A DNA stretch of 64,000 bases, taken from positions 5,754,501-5,818,500 of the forward strand of contig JAMJFZ010003746.1 of the NCBI GenBank assembly GCA_026225945.1. The letters are read 5' to 3'. Numbering within the stretch: the stretch's first letter is position 1; the number at the start of each line of letters is the position of its first letter. Under the pieces are notes generated by a model. The model did no database searches. It was not told the DNA's origin and saw only the letters and a program-made list of their open reading frames with translations. Positions 20,650-34,300 of the stretch are shown here, one piece after another. This DNA is from Cricetomys ansorgei (taxonomy: Eukaryota; Chordata; Mammalia; Rodentia; Nesomyidae). The position numbers and the translations under genes are program-made.

Positions 20650-22860
20650 TTGAAAATCTTTTGTATCTAAACTTGCTCTCTCCTATTTCTTCATATCTTC
20701 ACCTCTCTGGACTAGCTCTTACACATGGATGCTTAACATGTAAACGTCATTAAACCCTCTAGCCAAGAAGCCACCTGAATACGGTCAGAAAATCGTTTTA
20801 TAAGAGGCTGCCAAAGGCAGATCCAGGTCCTCAGTGCACCCTTATCCATCTGTTCTTCCCTTAGGCTTACCTACTTTGCCTATTTTCTCTATTGTCTATG
20901 ATAATTCCTGTACTGAAAGCAAACTAATAAAAGCAGGACTAATAAAAGACAGGATTTAAAAAGAATGCTTTTTTAACTAGGTATCAAAGCCGAACATTCA
21001 TGTCCTCATACACAAGAAGGCATATTGTTTTGTGTTTGTAGGGGAATTTTGTAATGTAAGAGTCACCCAGGTGGTAGTTTTAAAGATATGGAGGTCTCAT
21101 GGGGAGGAACGGAGACTTGGCAAATGTGTGGCAGGGCCGAAGATCCTAAATAGAGCCCAGAAGAGGCTATTGGTAAAAATGAAGCCCAGTTAAGGAGCAT
21201 CTAGGAAAGTATTTTAACACATGTACATGTGAGTTCTGAATATAATTTAAGGTAGTGAAAAATGTTTCAGATTCCCTCTCCTGTCGCAGTTAGCTACCCT
21301 GTTTTCCACCTCAATTTCAGGAGAGAGAAAAAAGTATTGATAGAAAGAAAGAAATCTTCACTGACCTTGTAGGTGGTGTTGATAGAGGAGAGAAAGGAAG
21401 AAATAGTCAGCCAATTTAGACTGTCTGAAGATTGTAGAACAGGAGCTGATAGTGAGTGAGATGCAAGTCCAGTGCACTATCCTTGAGCCCAATTTCTCCA
21501 ACTGATGTTCTTCTAAGCAATAACCAACAAACCAACCCACAAACAAACAACCAAACATGAATCAGCAACAAACCAAACAACTAAGCACCCAACCAACCAA
21601 CCAACCATGGCTCTCAGGGCTTCAACCCTTATATACTCTAAGAAAAAGTTCCCAGAAATCTAAGCAGCACAGAATCATAAGGACAAGCTACATGTGGCAA
21701 AACAGCTGTATGTAACCAAATTATAGCTAACAGCACAAACAGTCCAAATCAAACTTGCAGTCATCTAACACACCTAGAATGGGAACAAAAACATCATCCA
21801 AACACCATTTTGTGTTTTTAAAGAAACCAAAATAACAAGATTTTATCCAACTGTCCTGCTACACTCCCCCTCTATGCTATTGTTATTCTCTGATTTCAAA
21901 GGTTCAGAGTTTTAACATTGGTCAATGGAGTTCTCGCAATCTGATAAAGCACTGAATACTATTATCAATCACAAGCTCAAGATGTTAAATCTCCTTAGGT
22001 TGTCTTCTGAGTATAGTCTTAAAGGTACTTTCCTCATGTTAAAACCATCTGGGTCCAATTTATATATCCAGCTCTCTGGACAGAGTAAAAATGTTTTTTG
22101 TATATCCCATGTGTTTTAAACCCCAAACCATAGCTTTTTCAATGACTCAAAGGCATGAGTCTACTCAAGCTTTTTGGCTGACACCTGTTTGCTGCTTTTT
22201 CTTTTCAGCAATGTAGATTTCAGTACAGATTACCTACAATGGTAATGCTATTATATCTAAAAACATGATCTCTTCTTGTAAACAAACATTCATGCAAGTT
22301 TCAGGGAGTCCCAGAGCTGTAAGACTTGAATACACCTCTCTCTGGTCAAACAGTCTCCAGAGAAGCAGAGCCCAAGTTTTCCCACCTGCCTATTCCTGAG
22401 GGTGTGATCTATCCATCACTCCCCTTGTCTTGGGCCTCTTCCCTTCCCCTAACTACCAGGACTATAGGCCTGAAAGTTCCAAATATACTATTTTCCTTTA
22501 AGCTCCCAAACTTTAACTTCTGTCCTTAGTCTATATATGTTTCAGGTTATTTCCTCTCAGCTGACAGATGTCACCCAGGAATCAGCTGCAGACTTCAAAC
22601 CACTTCAAATGGCTGCAAGCCCTGGGCTGGCTGAAAGCTGATGAAAACTAGTCCAGTCGATGTCATTGCTCCCTGTCTCTTTAGCTGAGTCAGATAACAA
22701 GACACTTCTGACAGATACCCCAAAGACTCAATGTCCTCTGATTGGGGAAGTTCAAGTTTGATCCATGAACCTCGACACTTCACTTCGCAGGAAGTAGTGT
22801 ATTTATAATGTCAACTCCTTTATTGATCCTTGTTTTTTATCAATAGTAAACAAAAAATGC
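20650..22860. other. Unassigned, probably ERV-derived
   Basis: No gene. Contains an (AACC)n-type simple repeat at 21527-21606. The unit 2 equivalent is about 49792-52002. Confidence 0.4.
21527..21606. repeat. (AACC/AAAC)n simple repeat, unit 1
   Basis: Runs of accaaccaacc and acaaacaaaca. The copy is at 50669-50748. Confidence 0.7.
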
Positions 22861-22869
22861 TGGAATATA

Positions 22870-23089
22870 AGCACCTTGAGAAATAAGCAGCTAGGCCTCT
22901 CCTTACCCAGACTATTCTAAACTGCCATATCAAACATTCCTAGCCCCTTGAGGCAGGAAAGTTGCCAACCCTATGGAAAAAACCCAAGATCAGGCCACAA
23001 AATCCTACCAATCTCTGAACTATCCCTAAGTTCACGTCACAGAATCACACCAATCCCAGGACACCTTGGAAAGCTCTGCCCACTTCAAA

Positions 23090-23158
<69 letters not shown>

Positions 23159-23400
23159 GCTTGCTCCCAAGTCAGCTTTTTGCTGTTTCTCTCCCAAGCA
23201 GAGGCTTCCACAACCACCCCTTCTGTTTTCCCAATTAATCTATTGTGTGAGGTTTGCTTGGAGTGTGACTGTGCTATTCCATGACTCACAACTGCCAGGA
23301 TAGCTTTCCATCAGAGCTGTAACACGATACGGAACTGTATCGTGACCACAAGTAGTTTAACAACATTGTCTATCACCTAATAAAGTTGCTTGCTTGTATT
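22870..23400 (+). repeat. ERV LTR-like 3' end, unit 1
   Basis: Features expected of a gammaretroviral R-U5 end on the + strand: AATAAA near 23380 and a stem-loop at 23323-23344 upstream. An (AT)n run lies inside it. The 5' border is uncertain. Confidence 0.4.
23092..23153. repeat. (AT)n microsatellite, unit 1
   Basis: Pure AT run of about 62 bases. Confidence 0.95.
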
Positions 23401-24929
23401 TTTTTTTTTTTTTTGGTGTGGTATTGAACATTTAAAATGTTCTCAAGCAAACAGACACACAGGGTGATATTGCTACCTGTTGTCACTTTGATCCTCAGAA
23501 CTTATTCATATTTTATCTGGCATTTGTGCCTAGCAGGGTTAAAAGGAGAATTAGGAGTGGCTCAGGGGAGGGAAGACCATGAACTGGGAAGGTTACGGTA
23601 GAGGAGAAGATGAGAATAATCAGGATGGACCTTGAAATGTGTAAAAGGTACTTGTGATACTGAGGGAGCCTGGAGGCCAGCATGCTCTTTGGTATGCTAG
23701 TAGGTACCACAGATAGCCATTTGTCCCTTCTGCCTTTTGGAATTTGGGGAAATGGACTTTCCTTAGAAACCGACACTTGCTTTGTTTCTATCTGAGTTCA
23801 TCAGCATGTCCTCATGTCTCCCAATACCTGCACTACAGAGAATGTCCACGAACTTGATCCCAATGTGTGTCAGGAACTGTGGGTGCTGGGAGGCTGATGT
23901 GGGCCAGTTAGAGGTGGCTGACCTTGGACTGGGTGACCTACACCAGCAGCAAGGTTAAGAGTGATGATAGTCAACTTCTAGTGGCACCTCCAGTGATTCT
24001 CGATGTCCCACCTTGGTGCCTCCCACATCAGGGACAGCCTCTGCCCTGAGGAACTCACATGTCCCATGGAAAGCTCTATTTACTTAACATTTTGGAAGCC
24101 TTTTCAACTTCTTATTATGAATATTTTGAAATGGAAGTTGACTCAATGTTATCATCAATGCTCATATAGCTACCGCTTGTATTAATGACTGCTGATATCA
24201 TATAATTTTATATTTGAATATATATTTGAATGTATACACACACGCATACATATATACATGAGTTATTCGGTAGGCATTTGCAAGTAGTTTGTTTACGTAA
24301 CACTTCCCTCGATACTTGAGTATATATCATCTGGAATTGTTATTCCACAACAAAATAATACCATCTCTCAAAATCTGACAGCTATTTTCTGAATTGCTGT
24401 GTGATCTTGTCTGTATTTCTGCAGTTGTCCACAAGATGTTTCTTGTGCTCTTCTTGTAAGCCATGGTCAAAAACATTTTATTCACTAATTAAAGTTATCC
24501 TACAAGTTCAGGCCATGCCTCCACAAGACTGTCCTCATTTCAGACTCAAGCCAGAAGTTCAGAGATTCCCCGGGATGTCTTTCCCTACAGCCGTCTGTCT
24601 GCAGAGCTAGAGGATCCTATGAAATTTGCAGGATTTTTAAGTTGCCAGAATGACCCACTGAGCTAATAATTCTGCTGTATTTAGGATTACAGTTTTATTA
24701 TACCAAGACTAAAATAGAGACAAATAGTGTTACATCTAGAAGGGTCCCAATCTGAAAACTTGGATTGACCCCATGTGTGTATCTCTTTCTCACTGTGCTA
24801 ACGAGTGTTAATATGCATATTAGTCTAACTGGGGGGTAGTCATGTCAAGTTGAGTGTTCAGAGATATATTGGGTTCATCATTTACGCTCAAATGTTTGAT
24901 TGATTGTTGCTTCAACCCATTCCCAGGAT

Positions 24930-25310
24930 CCTTGGGGGTGGGGTAAGCTGCCCCAGACTCAACGACACAGACTCTGGGAGTCAGGCAAATGGCAAAAGCA
25001 GATTCATTTATTCCAGGAAGAGGAAGCCCCCTTTATACCTCCCGCCCAATGTCTCATTGGCTCCTGGACTGCGAGCTGCTGCTGCGGCTCTTCCACATTG
25101 ACTAGTGTCTCATCACCCGATATGATGTCATCAGTCTCTGGGCATGGCCAGGCAAGTCCTGGACTGGCTCTATGTGGAAGGACAGCCGCATATGAGCACT
25201 GTCTAGCAACAGGCCTTGTTCGTGCCCAGTGGCAGGTCTTGTTCCACTCTTGAAGAAGAGTGAACTCAGTCTTCAGCATCACATCCCTGCTGGGAACTTC
25301 TCATGACTCA
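24930..25310 (-). repeat. LTR-like element, unit 1
   Basis: On the minus strand it reads CCAAT (complement of attgg at 25056-25060), then TATAAAG (complement of 25031-25037), then AATAAA (complement of 25007-25012). That order suits an LTR promoter and poly(A) signal. It lies about 3 kb upstream of gene B exon 1, pointing away from it. Confidence 0.5.
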
Positions 25311-27849
25311 AGGGCTCAACACTTCAATCACTTGCTCAGTGATTCTAACATGGTGAGCTCCCGGGATGAGTTATCTTTTTTAAGTATGAGAGAAGTATGA
25401 GCACCATAAAGCTTCATGGTCTACCCCAAAATAAATAGATTTTCCAATAGCTCCAGGAATTCCAAAGAATTATAATGACAACCTCCCAAGAACTGGGTAG
25501 AAGTCCAGAGAAAGTCTGTCCTTGACAGGGTAACTGTCAAATGTTACAAATGCAGATGTAAGTGAACAGAAAACAGGAAAACACTATCACCTTCTCAGAA
25601 ACTCCCACACTCCTTCTTGACAGAGCCAGGCTGTACAGGGCACACACCCAACACTAGAGCCCTGTGATGCTAGAAAGAACGAGAGCACAAGTTTTAGTAT
25701 TTAACATTTGTGTTGCAATGGTTTCTCTCTCCTGCACATGGGAATAATGCTCCGTTTTGAAATTGAATACCAAGAGTTTCTTGAGTGAATAACGTAGAGG
25801 GATCAGGAGCAGACGCTATGATGGATCCCAGTGCGTATGTAGTCCTCTGTTGGAGGATTATGTTTCCATGCCATTGACACGCTCTTTTATGGAGAGTGTA
25901 TTTTTCGACCCCAACTGACAGGTTTTCTCAGGTGACTTTCATTGGACAATAGAAAGAGACTGAATCTGACTTCTCTAAATACAGGAGGCTATTGCATGCT
26001 CAGCTTACAAGGAACTATGATTCTCTATGATCCTGTTTCCAAAATGATAAATGTGGAAAGCGGCTGAACAGAATTACAATGAACCATAGCCAGACCCTTA
26101 GGACATTTGCAAATGAGAACGATTGGCTGTGGCAAGCCACTTGGACATTGGAATTGTCTGGGACTCATCTTAGTGTATGTGTGATATGATAATGTTAGAA
26201 ATATATGTTGCTGAGAGGGTAAAACCCCTGAGCATCTGTGATTGGCGTTAAGTCGTGTGTCTGCATGTTTATGAACATGGGATCACTTGTTAGGATTGAT
26301 AATCTCACAGGACTTTGTATTCTCTGTTAGTCTTGCTTCCCTTCCATGCAGTGCCTCAACCACTTCATCACTTACTGGATGAAGGATGCTGAGGGCAGGC
26401 ACGGCAGGTGCCTGTGGTATGGTGGGGTGTGGGGCAAGAATAGTCTGGCACAAGGGGTGAAAGTTGATGTTAACTTTCATGTAACTGTGCAGAGGGATGA
26501 ATTGACAGCAGAACTGGAGCCCAAGCTGTGTTGGGAGTGTCGGCATGCTGGTGAGAAGGTGTCTGGATTGGGGAGCAGCAGCCTGGTGTGAGAAGTCAGA
26601 GTCTGAGAGGTGAGGAGTGCACCAATGTCTGAGAGTGAGTAGGTGCCGAGAGTGTGCTCAAGCTTGGCAAGAAAAGTGTCTACACATGAGGCCACTTTCT
26701 GAGGGGTTTCTGAACCCCAAATAGTCAAGGAAATGGTCCTGATGGAGGACTTGAGCATTTGGAAGAGTGAGTAGGAACACCTATCACAATGTTGGCTCCA
26801 TAGAGGGAGCCAGAGACCCAGAATGTTGAAAGGAGCTTCCTTGCAGAGGTCAGGCCACAAGCCTGAGGAAGGAGGCTTTCCGCAGCCAGGGTGTCAGAAC
26901 TTCAGCCAGGTGTCTGGCCCTGGGAAATAACTTCCAGCTAAAGAGAGGAAGGCGTCAGTGCAGGAGACCCAGGCCTGACCTAATGGTTGGAGCCCATCCT
27001 GCAGAGGCACACTTCCTAGTGAAGGATAGGTTACACTGTGGGATGGGGACGGGTGGCACCCATGAGGTTATCAAGGAAGAGCTTCAGGTATAAATAAGGA
27101 ACACACATGTTTTACCCATGGAAACAAACTTTGGAAATAAAATGAAACTCATGGCATTACATTAAAGTCAGAGGTAATGGTATGACCCTACGGTTTTCAC
27201 TATGTTTGGGTACAAAAGTAAGAGAAAACCTAGAAATACAAAACGTGTGTGTATTTGTGATTCTGTACCCATGTACTTGTTTGCTCATTATGTGTAGGTG
27301 TATTGGAGTAGCTGGAACATATTCCAACAAGAGAAATATTCAGTAGAACTGAAGGCTGAGCATGTGAGCATGAGCTGGAAGATGTCTGGGTCAGGGACTC
27401 AAATGACCCCATCCTCAGTAAGTAATCTAAGATTCCCCTCTCACACACTGCGATCAATGGATTCTCTGAACTGCCCAACTGTTCAAGTCAGTCCTGTAAA
27501 GCCTGGAGCTTGTGCTGAGGAGTGTGGGTGGGGTGGAGGGTAGGGTATTAAGGGAAGAGAGTCATGTGATGTGAGACCTCCTCCTCCCACACACCTCCTC
27601 CCCCTGCTAAGCAGAGCTGTTTCAGGATGTGGGCAGTAGCAAAGTGAGTGGAGAGTCCCCATGAGGTCAGCTGTGAATTGCAGTGGGAGGCAGAGCTCTC
27701 AGAGGGGCAGCCTCAGAAGGAGCAGGATGTGAGCTCTGCCTTCCCCACCCTGGAGGCCGCGGAGTGGAATGGGGAGCCCACATAGGATTCAGGGGCCAAT
27801 GGTCCTCTAGGATATGTATGGTATCAGAACTTACCCGTTGAGTCAAAAT
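25311..27849. other. Intergenic sequence before gene B
   Basis: No gene recognised. From about 27395 it matches the start of the window and is the flank of the DCIR head. A 127-codon minus-strand frame at 26477-26860 has no recognisable domain. Confidence 0.5.
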
Positions 27850-28280
27850 CGATGCCATGTCTTAGGTGTTTGCTCATGTTGTCTGGTTGCCAGAAAACAT
27901 GTTTGCATGTGGAAGTGCACGAGCTTTCCGTTTGCTTCAGGTTCTTAGAACAGACTTCTCTAAAGGCGGGGTTCCTCTTTTCTCCTCCTCCTATTTCTTT
28001 CCTTCCTCTCTGAGTTCCCACTTTATAGTATTTGCATATCCCTGCTGAGTAGGTTTGAGGGCTCTGACTATAGTTTTCTTGTTTTAAGAGTTTGGCCCTC
28101 TGTAAGCGGCCTGAGTGATTCCCTGCTGTGGTATCTCACTCTCATGTGGCATATCCTGGTGGGACACGCCTCTCCTCATACAACTGTGTGAGATGACAAC
28201 TTATCGTCCTGTTTGGGTCTCACACATCACGAGTTTTAGGGAGGAGGCCAGGTGCGTTTTGGGAAGGAGCCGGTGTTGAT
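27850..28280 (+). promoter_or_regulatory. Presumed 5' flank/5' UTR of gene B
   Basis: This is the sequence just before the gene B start; it is almost unchanged before gene C (about 56991-57421). It holds an octamer ATTTGCAT at 28030-28037, after a tttatagta that could act as a weak TATA-like element. There is no CpG island. The transcription start cannot be placed by eye. Confidence 0.35.
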
Positions 28281-28362
28281 ATGGCTTCAGAAATCACTTA
28301 TGCAGAAGTGAGGTTCAAGAATGAATCCAACTCCTCAGGCAGCTACTCAGATTCTCCAGAAG
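28281..28362 (+). CDS. Gene B exon 1: cytoplasmic tail with ITIM
   Basis: The ATG is at 28281 and the donor gtaaaa at 28363. It holds 27 codons plus one base. The peptide begins [12 protein letters not shown], so the ITIM tyrosine is residue 7. The rest is Ser/Asn-rich. The start is favoured because the whole DCIR family begins this way and no upstream ATG extends the frame into a sensible N-terminus. Confidence 0.92.
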
Positions 28363-31300
28363 GTAAAAAACAAATGTTTCTGGACTTAATGTTGGTGGGA
28401 GGATAAGAAAGGGTCATTAAAAAAACTTCCGGTGATTGATTCCCTGAGAGCTCATGTCTAGGGTTTTACTGAAGTCCCAGGTGATTGAATTGTTTGTAGA
28501 TTGCCTGATGGGCTACAGCGGTGTGTAGTGAGAAAGGAAAGCTCTCTTGGCATGGCTTTTCATCTTGCCATTTACAGAAACTGTACCTTGAATCTTTCTG
28601 CATTTGCTGCTACATATAAATGAACATACATGGAAATACCTTTTCTGAAAATGAAATCACAATGTTAATATTAAAATTTCCCTTCTATTCTTGTTTTTCA
28701 ATTTTTAATCTTAACTCTTATTTATTTTATGTTCATTGGTGTTTTTCCTATATGTATGTCTGTGTGAGGTGTCAAATCTCCTAGAACAATAGTTACATAC
28801 AGTTGTGTGTTGCCATATGGGGTGCTGGGTATCGAACTCCGGTCCTGTGCAAGAACAGTTACTTCTTTTAACCACCGAGCCACCTCTCCAACCCCCACTT
28901 TTCCCTCTAGTTCTTAGAAGTATATAATATAGTAACTTTATGTAAACTGTTTCTGTTATTTGAGCTTTTATCTTGAAGGAACTTTTTCCCTTTGTACCAT
29001 GGATCAAAACAGTGCCTCTCATTCTATAGGCAGCTGCTCTGCCGCTAAGCTATACCTTCATCCTGGAAATGGTTTCCAGCCATGAAATGGCCATTGCAGA
29101 CTAAATTTATGGTAAAGAAGCATAATGGGATTAGAAATATTTTTCTCTCTCTTTCTTTTGGATTTTTTTTCCAAGACACATTTTTTCTGTTGTAACTTTG
29201 GCTGTTCTGGAACTTACTCTGTAGACCAGGCTGTCCTTGAACTCACAGATATCCACCTGCCTCTGCCTCCAACGTGCGGGGATTAAAGGCATGCGCCACC
29301 TTGTCCATCCAGAAATATTCATCTCCTATTGCGTATGTGCATTTAATGTTCAGACACCTGGAAGTTATTTAATTAAATCATGCTGCAACTATAGTAAAGA
29401 ACACCAAGGAAGAATTTACAGTGACACGAAAATGTATTTACCACACTGTGTAAAATTGTCATAGACCAGACAGCAGTGTTTATGTTGTGTCACCATGTGG
29501 AAAAACATACTTGTGCACATACATTCTAAACTGTGCTGCAAAGGCCTGGTGTGTTGTAATCCCAGCACTCCAGAAGCAGAGCTAGGAGGCTCACTAAGGG
29601 TTTGAGGCCAGTCTGGGCTATATAATGGATTCCAGATCATCCTGCATTACATAGTGAGACCCTATCATGTTTCACCTTTGACCACCAAAAATACCTGCTG
29701 AAATGATATGATCAAAGTATTTCTTGTGTGTATATATAATTTTCAGATCTTTCTATGCATTTTGTAATGTTTTTGCATTGGTCTTCATTTTTATATTATT
29801 ATAAATGTTCATACTATTAGTCATTGTGTGTCATGGAGGAAAAGAGAGAAGGGGGGGGGAAGCAGAAACAAGGACAGAACTTATCACTCATGAAATGTAT
29901 GTGGTTCTCCTTCCAGTTCCCAAAGTACAACCCACCCCTCATCCACGGAAGCCTGGGTCCCCCTCACTGCTTTTCACATCCCTCATGGCACTTTCCCTGC
30001 TGTTGGCAATCTCATTCTTGGTGGCCTTCATCAGTAAGTACCCCAACGAATCAATAGGCGATATCTGCCTTAGATGAAAAGAGGGTCCTCTGTAGCCGTC
30101 GGCATGTATGGACGAGGAAGAAATATTCTCTAGGGAAAGAAAATTGAAGGGACTCCATGCTGACTTTCCCACTGTCCTTGCATTTAGCCATTGTCTTCTA
30201 AAAAAAAAAAAAAGGAATCCATTGTCATTAGAGAAACTGAGGCGCATTATGAGTGTATGTGTGGGGTCATGGAGTAAACGTTGTGGGCTGTTGTCTTTGT
30301 TAAACTCGAGGTTCAGTCTACATTTTCTCAGGCGCACTGAGAAGTCAAGTTGCATGTCTACAGGGCTCCTTCATTTTGGAGTGAGCTTGTCGACATGAAG
30401 AAACTAGCAAGATATTATCCAAGAAATGTTCTTAGCTAATTCCCAATTACTTCCGTCCTACTCAGGATTATGTGAACTCTAGAAGCTGACTGAGAAAATA
30501 GGTTGATATCTGCTCATCACACAGTAGGAAATTTATGAAGAATTCAAAATGTATGCCAGCTGGAACATTTAGCATGTTTTACTCATTCGTTTGAACATTT
30601 AGTATCAGCTAATAGCCACTTAATGTATGTCAGACAGAGTCCAGGAAGAACACCGACTCTGTTCTCAAGCGATTTAGAGGAAAGGCAATGACTCAGTGCC
30701 AGCCAGGTATAGTGGCCCGCCACTCCTATTGCCCCAAGCTGCTCAGGATATCAAGATGGGGGACAGAGAGTGTGGAGCTAGCCTGGACTATGTAAAAAAA
30801 TCATCTAAATACGATGAAAATAAAGAACAGTGTCTACAACATTGTCCAGAAAGTGTTGTGCTGAGATAGATTTCCTAGAAGAGATGCTATGTAGAACTGA
30901 GAGCTCTGGGCAGCGAGAACGTCACAGGTGTGAAGGCGTATCAGAGTGTGGGAAACAGACGCATGTGTGGCTGAAGCTCACAGTGCTAAGAACTAAGAAG
31001 TGACATTTCCCTTGGCAGACACAAACACGATGCAGGGCATGAGTTGTGCCCCACTACAAAAAATTTAGATTTTTCCTCCTAAATAATATTTCTTTTAATC
31101 AAGTATGCGTTTCTAACTTAATACATCAGTATAAATTTTATGAGTGAAAATAACTATTTATCTTATGTTTCTCTGGTTTGGCAATTTGGGTGACCTCTGC
31201 TGTGAGCCTCCTCTGGCCCTAGATGAACTTAGGCATGTGCATGTGGTCAGTACCCACTCTGAGGAGGAGGCCAGCTGGAATGACTAACAGTATGGCCCAC

Positions 31301-34300
31301 CTTTACATGATTCCTTAGGATGGCCTGGGCTTGTTGACATGATGGCTTCATTCAGGATGACCATGAGCCAGACCTCCCAAAAATTTTACCTTGGTAGTAG
31401 CTCAGAGTTGATTTTGCACATTTTCTCGGCCAAGGGAAGTCTGTGAGGCAACTCACACAGAAGACCTCACTTCTTTTTAAATCTGGAAAATTGCAAAATC
31501 ATATTGCAGTGGCGTGTGGATACAGAAGTTAAAAATTGTGGTCAGTGTTCGCAATCTGTCACAGTCGTGGAGAACCATTGCAATGTTTCTAATAGAGAAC
31601 TGATCTACGAAATATCGGGTTCTTGATGGTGCTTTGATAGGAATTTGAAAATACAACCATGAGGACAAAGAGAGAAATGAGAAGGCTAATTTAAAACCTG
31701 ATAATGATATATGTATTTGAAGAACATGAGAGGACACAGCTTTCAATGGTAAGGAGTATAGGACCAAAGAAGGGGATTCTTGCTGAATATTGAGATCTAG
31801 GAATTAAGGGATCCAAGAACTAAAGTGTGGCTTTAATATTCTGATGATGTAAACTCAGTAACCATGAAGTTGTTCAAAGATGTAGACAAGATATGATAAG
31901 TCACAGGATTAAGTTGGTAGATGTTGATTTGAGTTTCGGGCATGTTGAGTTGAAACTAATATGTTTGTGTTTAGTGAGCACAAAACCACCCACTTAAAGG
32001 CAGCAGACAAGTCTGTAGCAATACATAATGTAACTTGGGAAGACTTTGTATGAAGAGGAGGCATAACAGCAGGACTGTAGGGAGTGTTACATTTTTAAAG
32101 GGGTGGATGGAGGAAATAGAGATTATAGAAGACAATGAGAAGCCATGGCAAAAAAGTAAGCAAAACAGGACAGCATAATTGTACACTGCTGTAGTGGTTC
32201 ACCAAGAATGACAAGGAGGCATTCTCATATGTGGAAGCCCTGCCAGATCTCAGCAGAGGGAACCACTACCATGGAAATTGCCATACTGGACAGTGGAACC
32301 ACAAGAATATGAGCTCAGGTGTTTTATTGATCCAGAACTCCTTGGGTGTTGTGCTGATAGCACGTGCAGGTCATTAGCAATCAAACATGCCCGACATCAA
32401 CCCAACACCTGCAGACTATACAAAAACATCTAGAAAGCTCCTCAGCCAACAGTTCACAAAACAATTAATTTATATATAATTAAAAATAAACTTCCACAAC
32501 ATTTCCCCCTTTCTGTATAAGACAAAAAATTGCTTCATCTCTACAACACAATTATCACTACAGCAGCAAAACTATTTACAAGGAAACAATCGTGAGGCTT
32601 GCTAGTGCACAGTAACAAGTGAAATCAAATATCTATCAAACTTTTCACAATGTCTTTGGACAGCAGCAATATCCAATTATCTGAATTCACTCTCAATCTT
32701 CTGTGCTCCTCCAAAGGGGTTGGCTCTGCTCTCTGCAGCACACAGCTTGTCCTCTAGGCTCCAGCTGGCTTCCCTCCATTGCTCCTGCTGTTCTTGGTGG
32801 TCATTGCATGGCATTGGCATCTTCAGAACTCTGGGTCTTCTGCTACAGCTCGGCTGAATGTTCACCAATGGCTTCCTCTGGGCTCTCTTCATGGTACCAA
32901 CCCTCAACTTATCTGCATGAGCCCTTCAATCTGGTCCTTTAACTGCTACTGAGGCTGCACGTTTACTAATGGCCTCTCCTGGTCTCTCACAGTGCTATGC
33001 CTCAGCTGCTCTCCAAGGACCCTTTCATGCCTTCATAACCAGTACCTCCTGGGTGACTTACAGTACCAAGTTCAGCTACCAGCACAAGATACAACCTTGG
33101 CCAGTTCTGGAAGATAGCTTCTGTGTGGTGACTCTGAGGAAACATTTTCTATATTTTAAGGTAGATTCTGGTTTTCAGGAATAACAAGTGGTAACTTTGT
33201 CTGCAGGAAGGGTTCCCTTGTAGGGTGGAGTTCTCATCACTGTAGCAGACATGCCTTGTCAGGACTGCCTCACCAGTATCTAGACCACTTGTCTTTCTGT
33301 TAGTCAGGTTTGCAGGAAAAAAATGTTCAGTTTAAGCAGCTTTTTGGCTCCAAGCCCCAACTTCCACAGGAGGGGTTCTTGGGCAAGTGGGAAGAATATT
33401 TGACTGAAAAGTCCTGGAGGTTTGGCATTTTTTTCACCACTGCTATGGAGAAACATGCACCCTTCCTCACAGACCTCAAAGACAAAACCTGCTTGGTCTT
33501 CACATGGGCAAAAAACACAATAAAACAAAACACCATTAGCTTACTCAGTTTATAGAACAGTTTCAATTTTCTGTACCTTGGCTACCACCAGCAGCAGGAG
33601 GTAATATCAGCTCCATTATCAGGAGAAGCAGTTTGAACCTTGTTTTGGATATATATATATATATATAATCTTTGTCCTTTTGGAACTGCCCTGAGCATAC
33701 TTTACCAGATTCTGTGAGGTCTGGATTTTCTTTCTCTTCTTCCTTGTCTCCATCTTGTATTAGCTGGAATGATATTATGCCCCATATTGAAGGCATCATT
33801 TATAGTTGTTCACTGTGGTGACTCACCATGGAAAAGAGAGGCATATTTCATAGGCACAAACCCTTCCAGACCTCAGCAGAGGGAACCACCATCACGGTAG
33901 GTGCCATACTTAACAGTGGAACCCCAAGCGTCTGAGCTTAGGTCTTTTATTGATTCAGAACTCCTCATGTATTCTACTGACAGCATGTGCCTATCATGAT
34001 CAATCGAATATCACCCACATAAACCAACACCTGCAGACAGTACGAAACGCTGACACTGAGACATCCTCTCACCCAACAGTGCACAGAACAATTATTTTAT
34101 ACATAACTAAAAATAAACATCCACCACAGGACAGAGTAGTGTCCCAAAAGCTGAGGAAGAAGAGAATCAATGTCAGGTACAATAGCAAGAGGGCTAATAA
34201 GTGCCCTGAGATGTTAATGTTTATCCATTTCAAAAATGATGTTAGTGAAATGGAGGAATTAAAGTAGTGGGGTAAAGAGGAAAAAGAGACAGGGAGGAGA

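Noticed and set aside
22948..23289. Open frames with (Ile-Tyr)n
   Set aside because: Translation of the (AT)n microsatellite; same at 52090-52449.
26477..26860. 127-codon minus-strand frame, also at 55622-56005
   Set aside because: No recognisable domain, no splice or promoter context. Its conservation is explained by the recent duplication of the whole region.
33310..33566. Overlapping frames of 74-81 codons on both strands
   Set aside because: Inside ERV-like internal sequence, no domain, and the matching region of gene C is missing or diverged.
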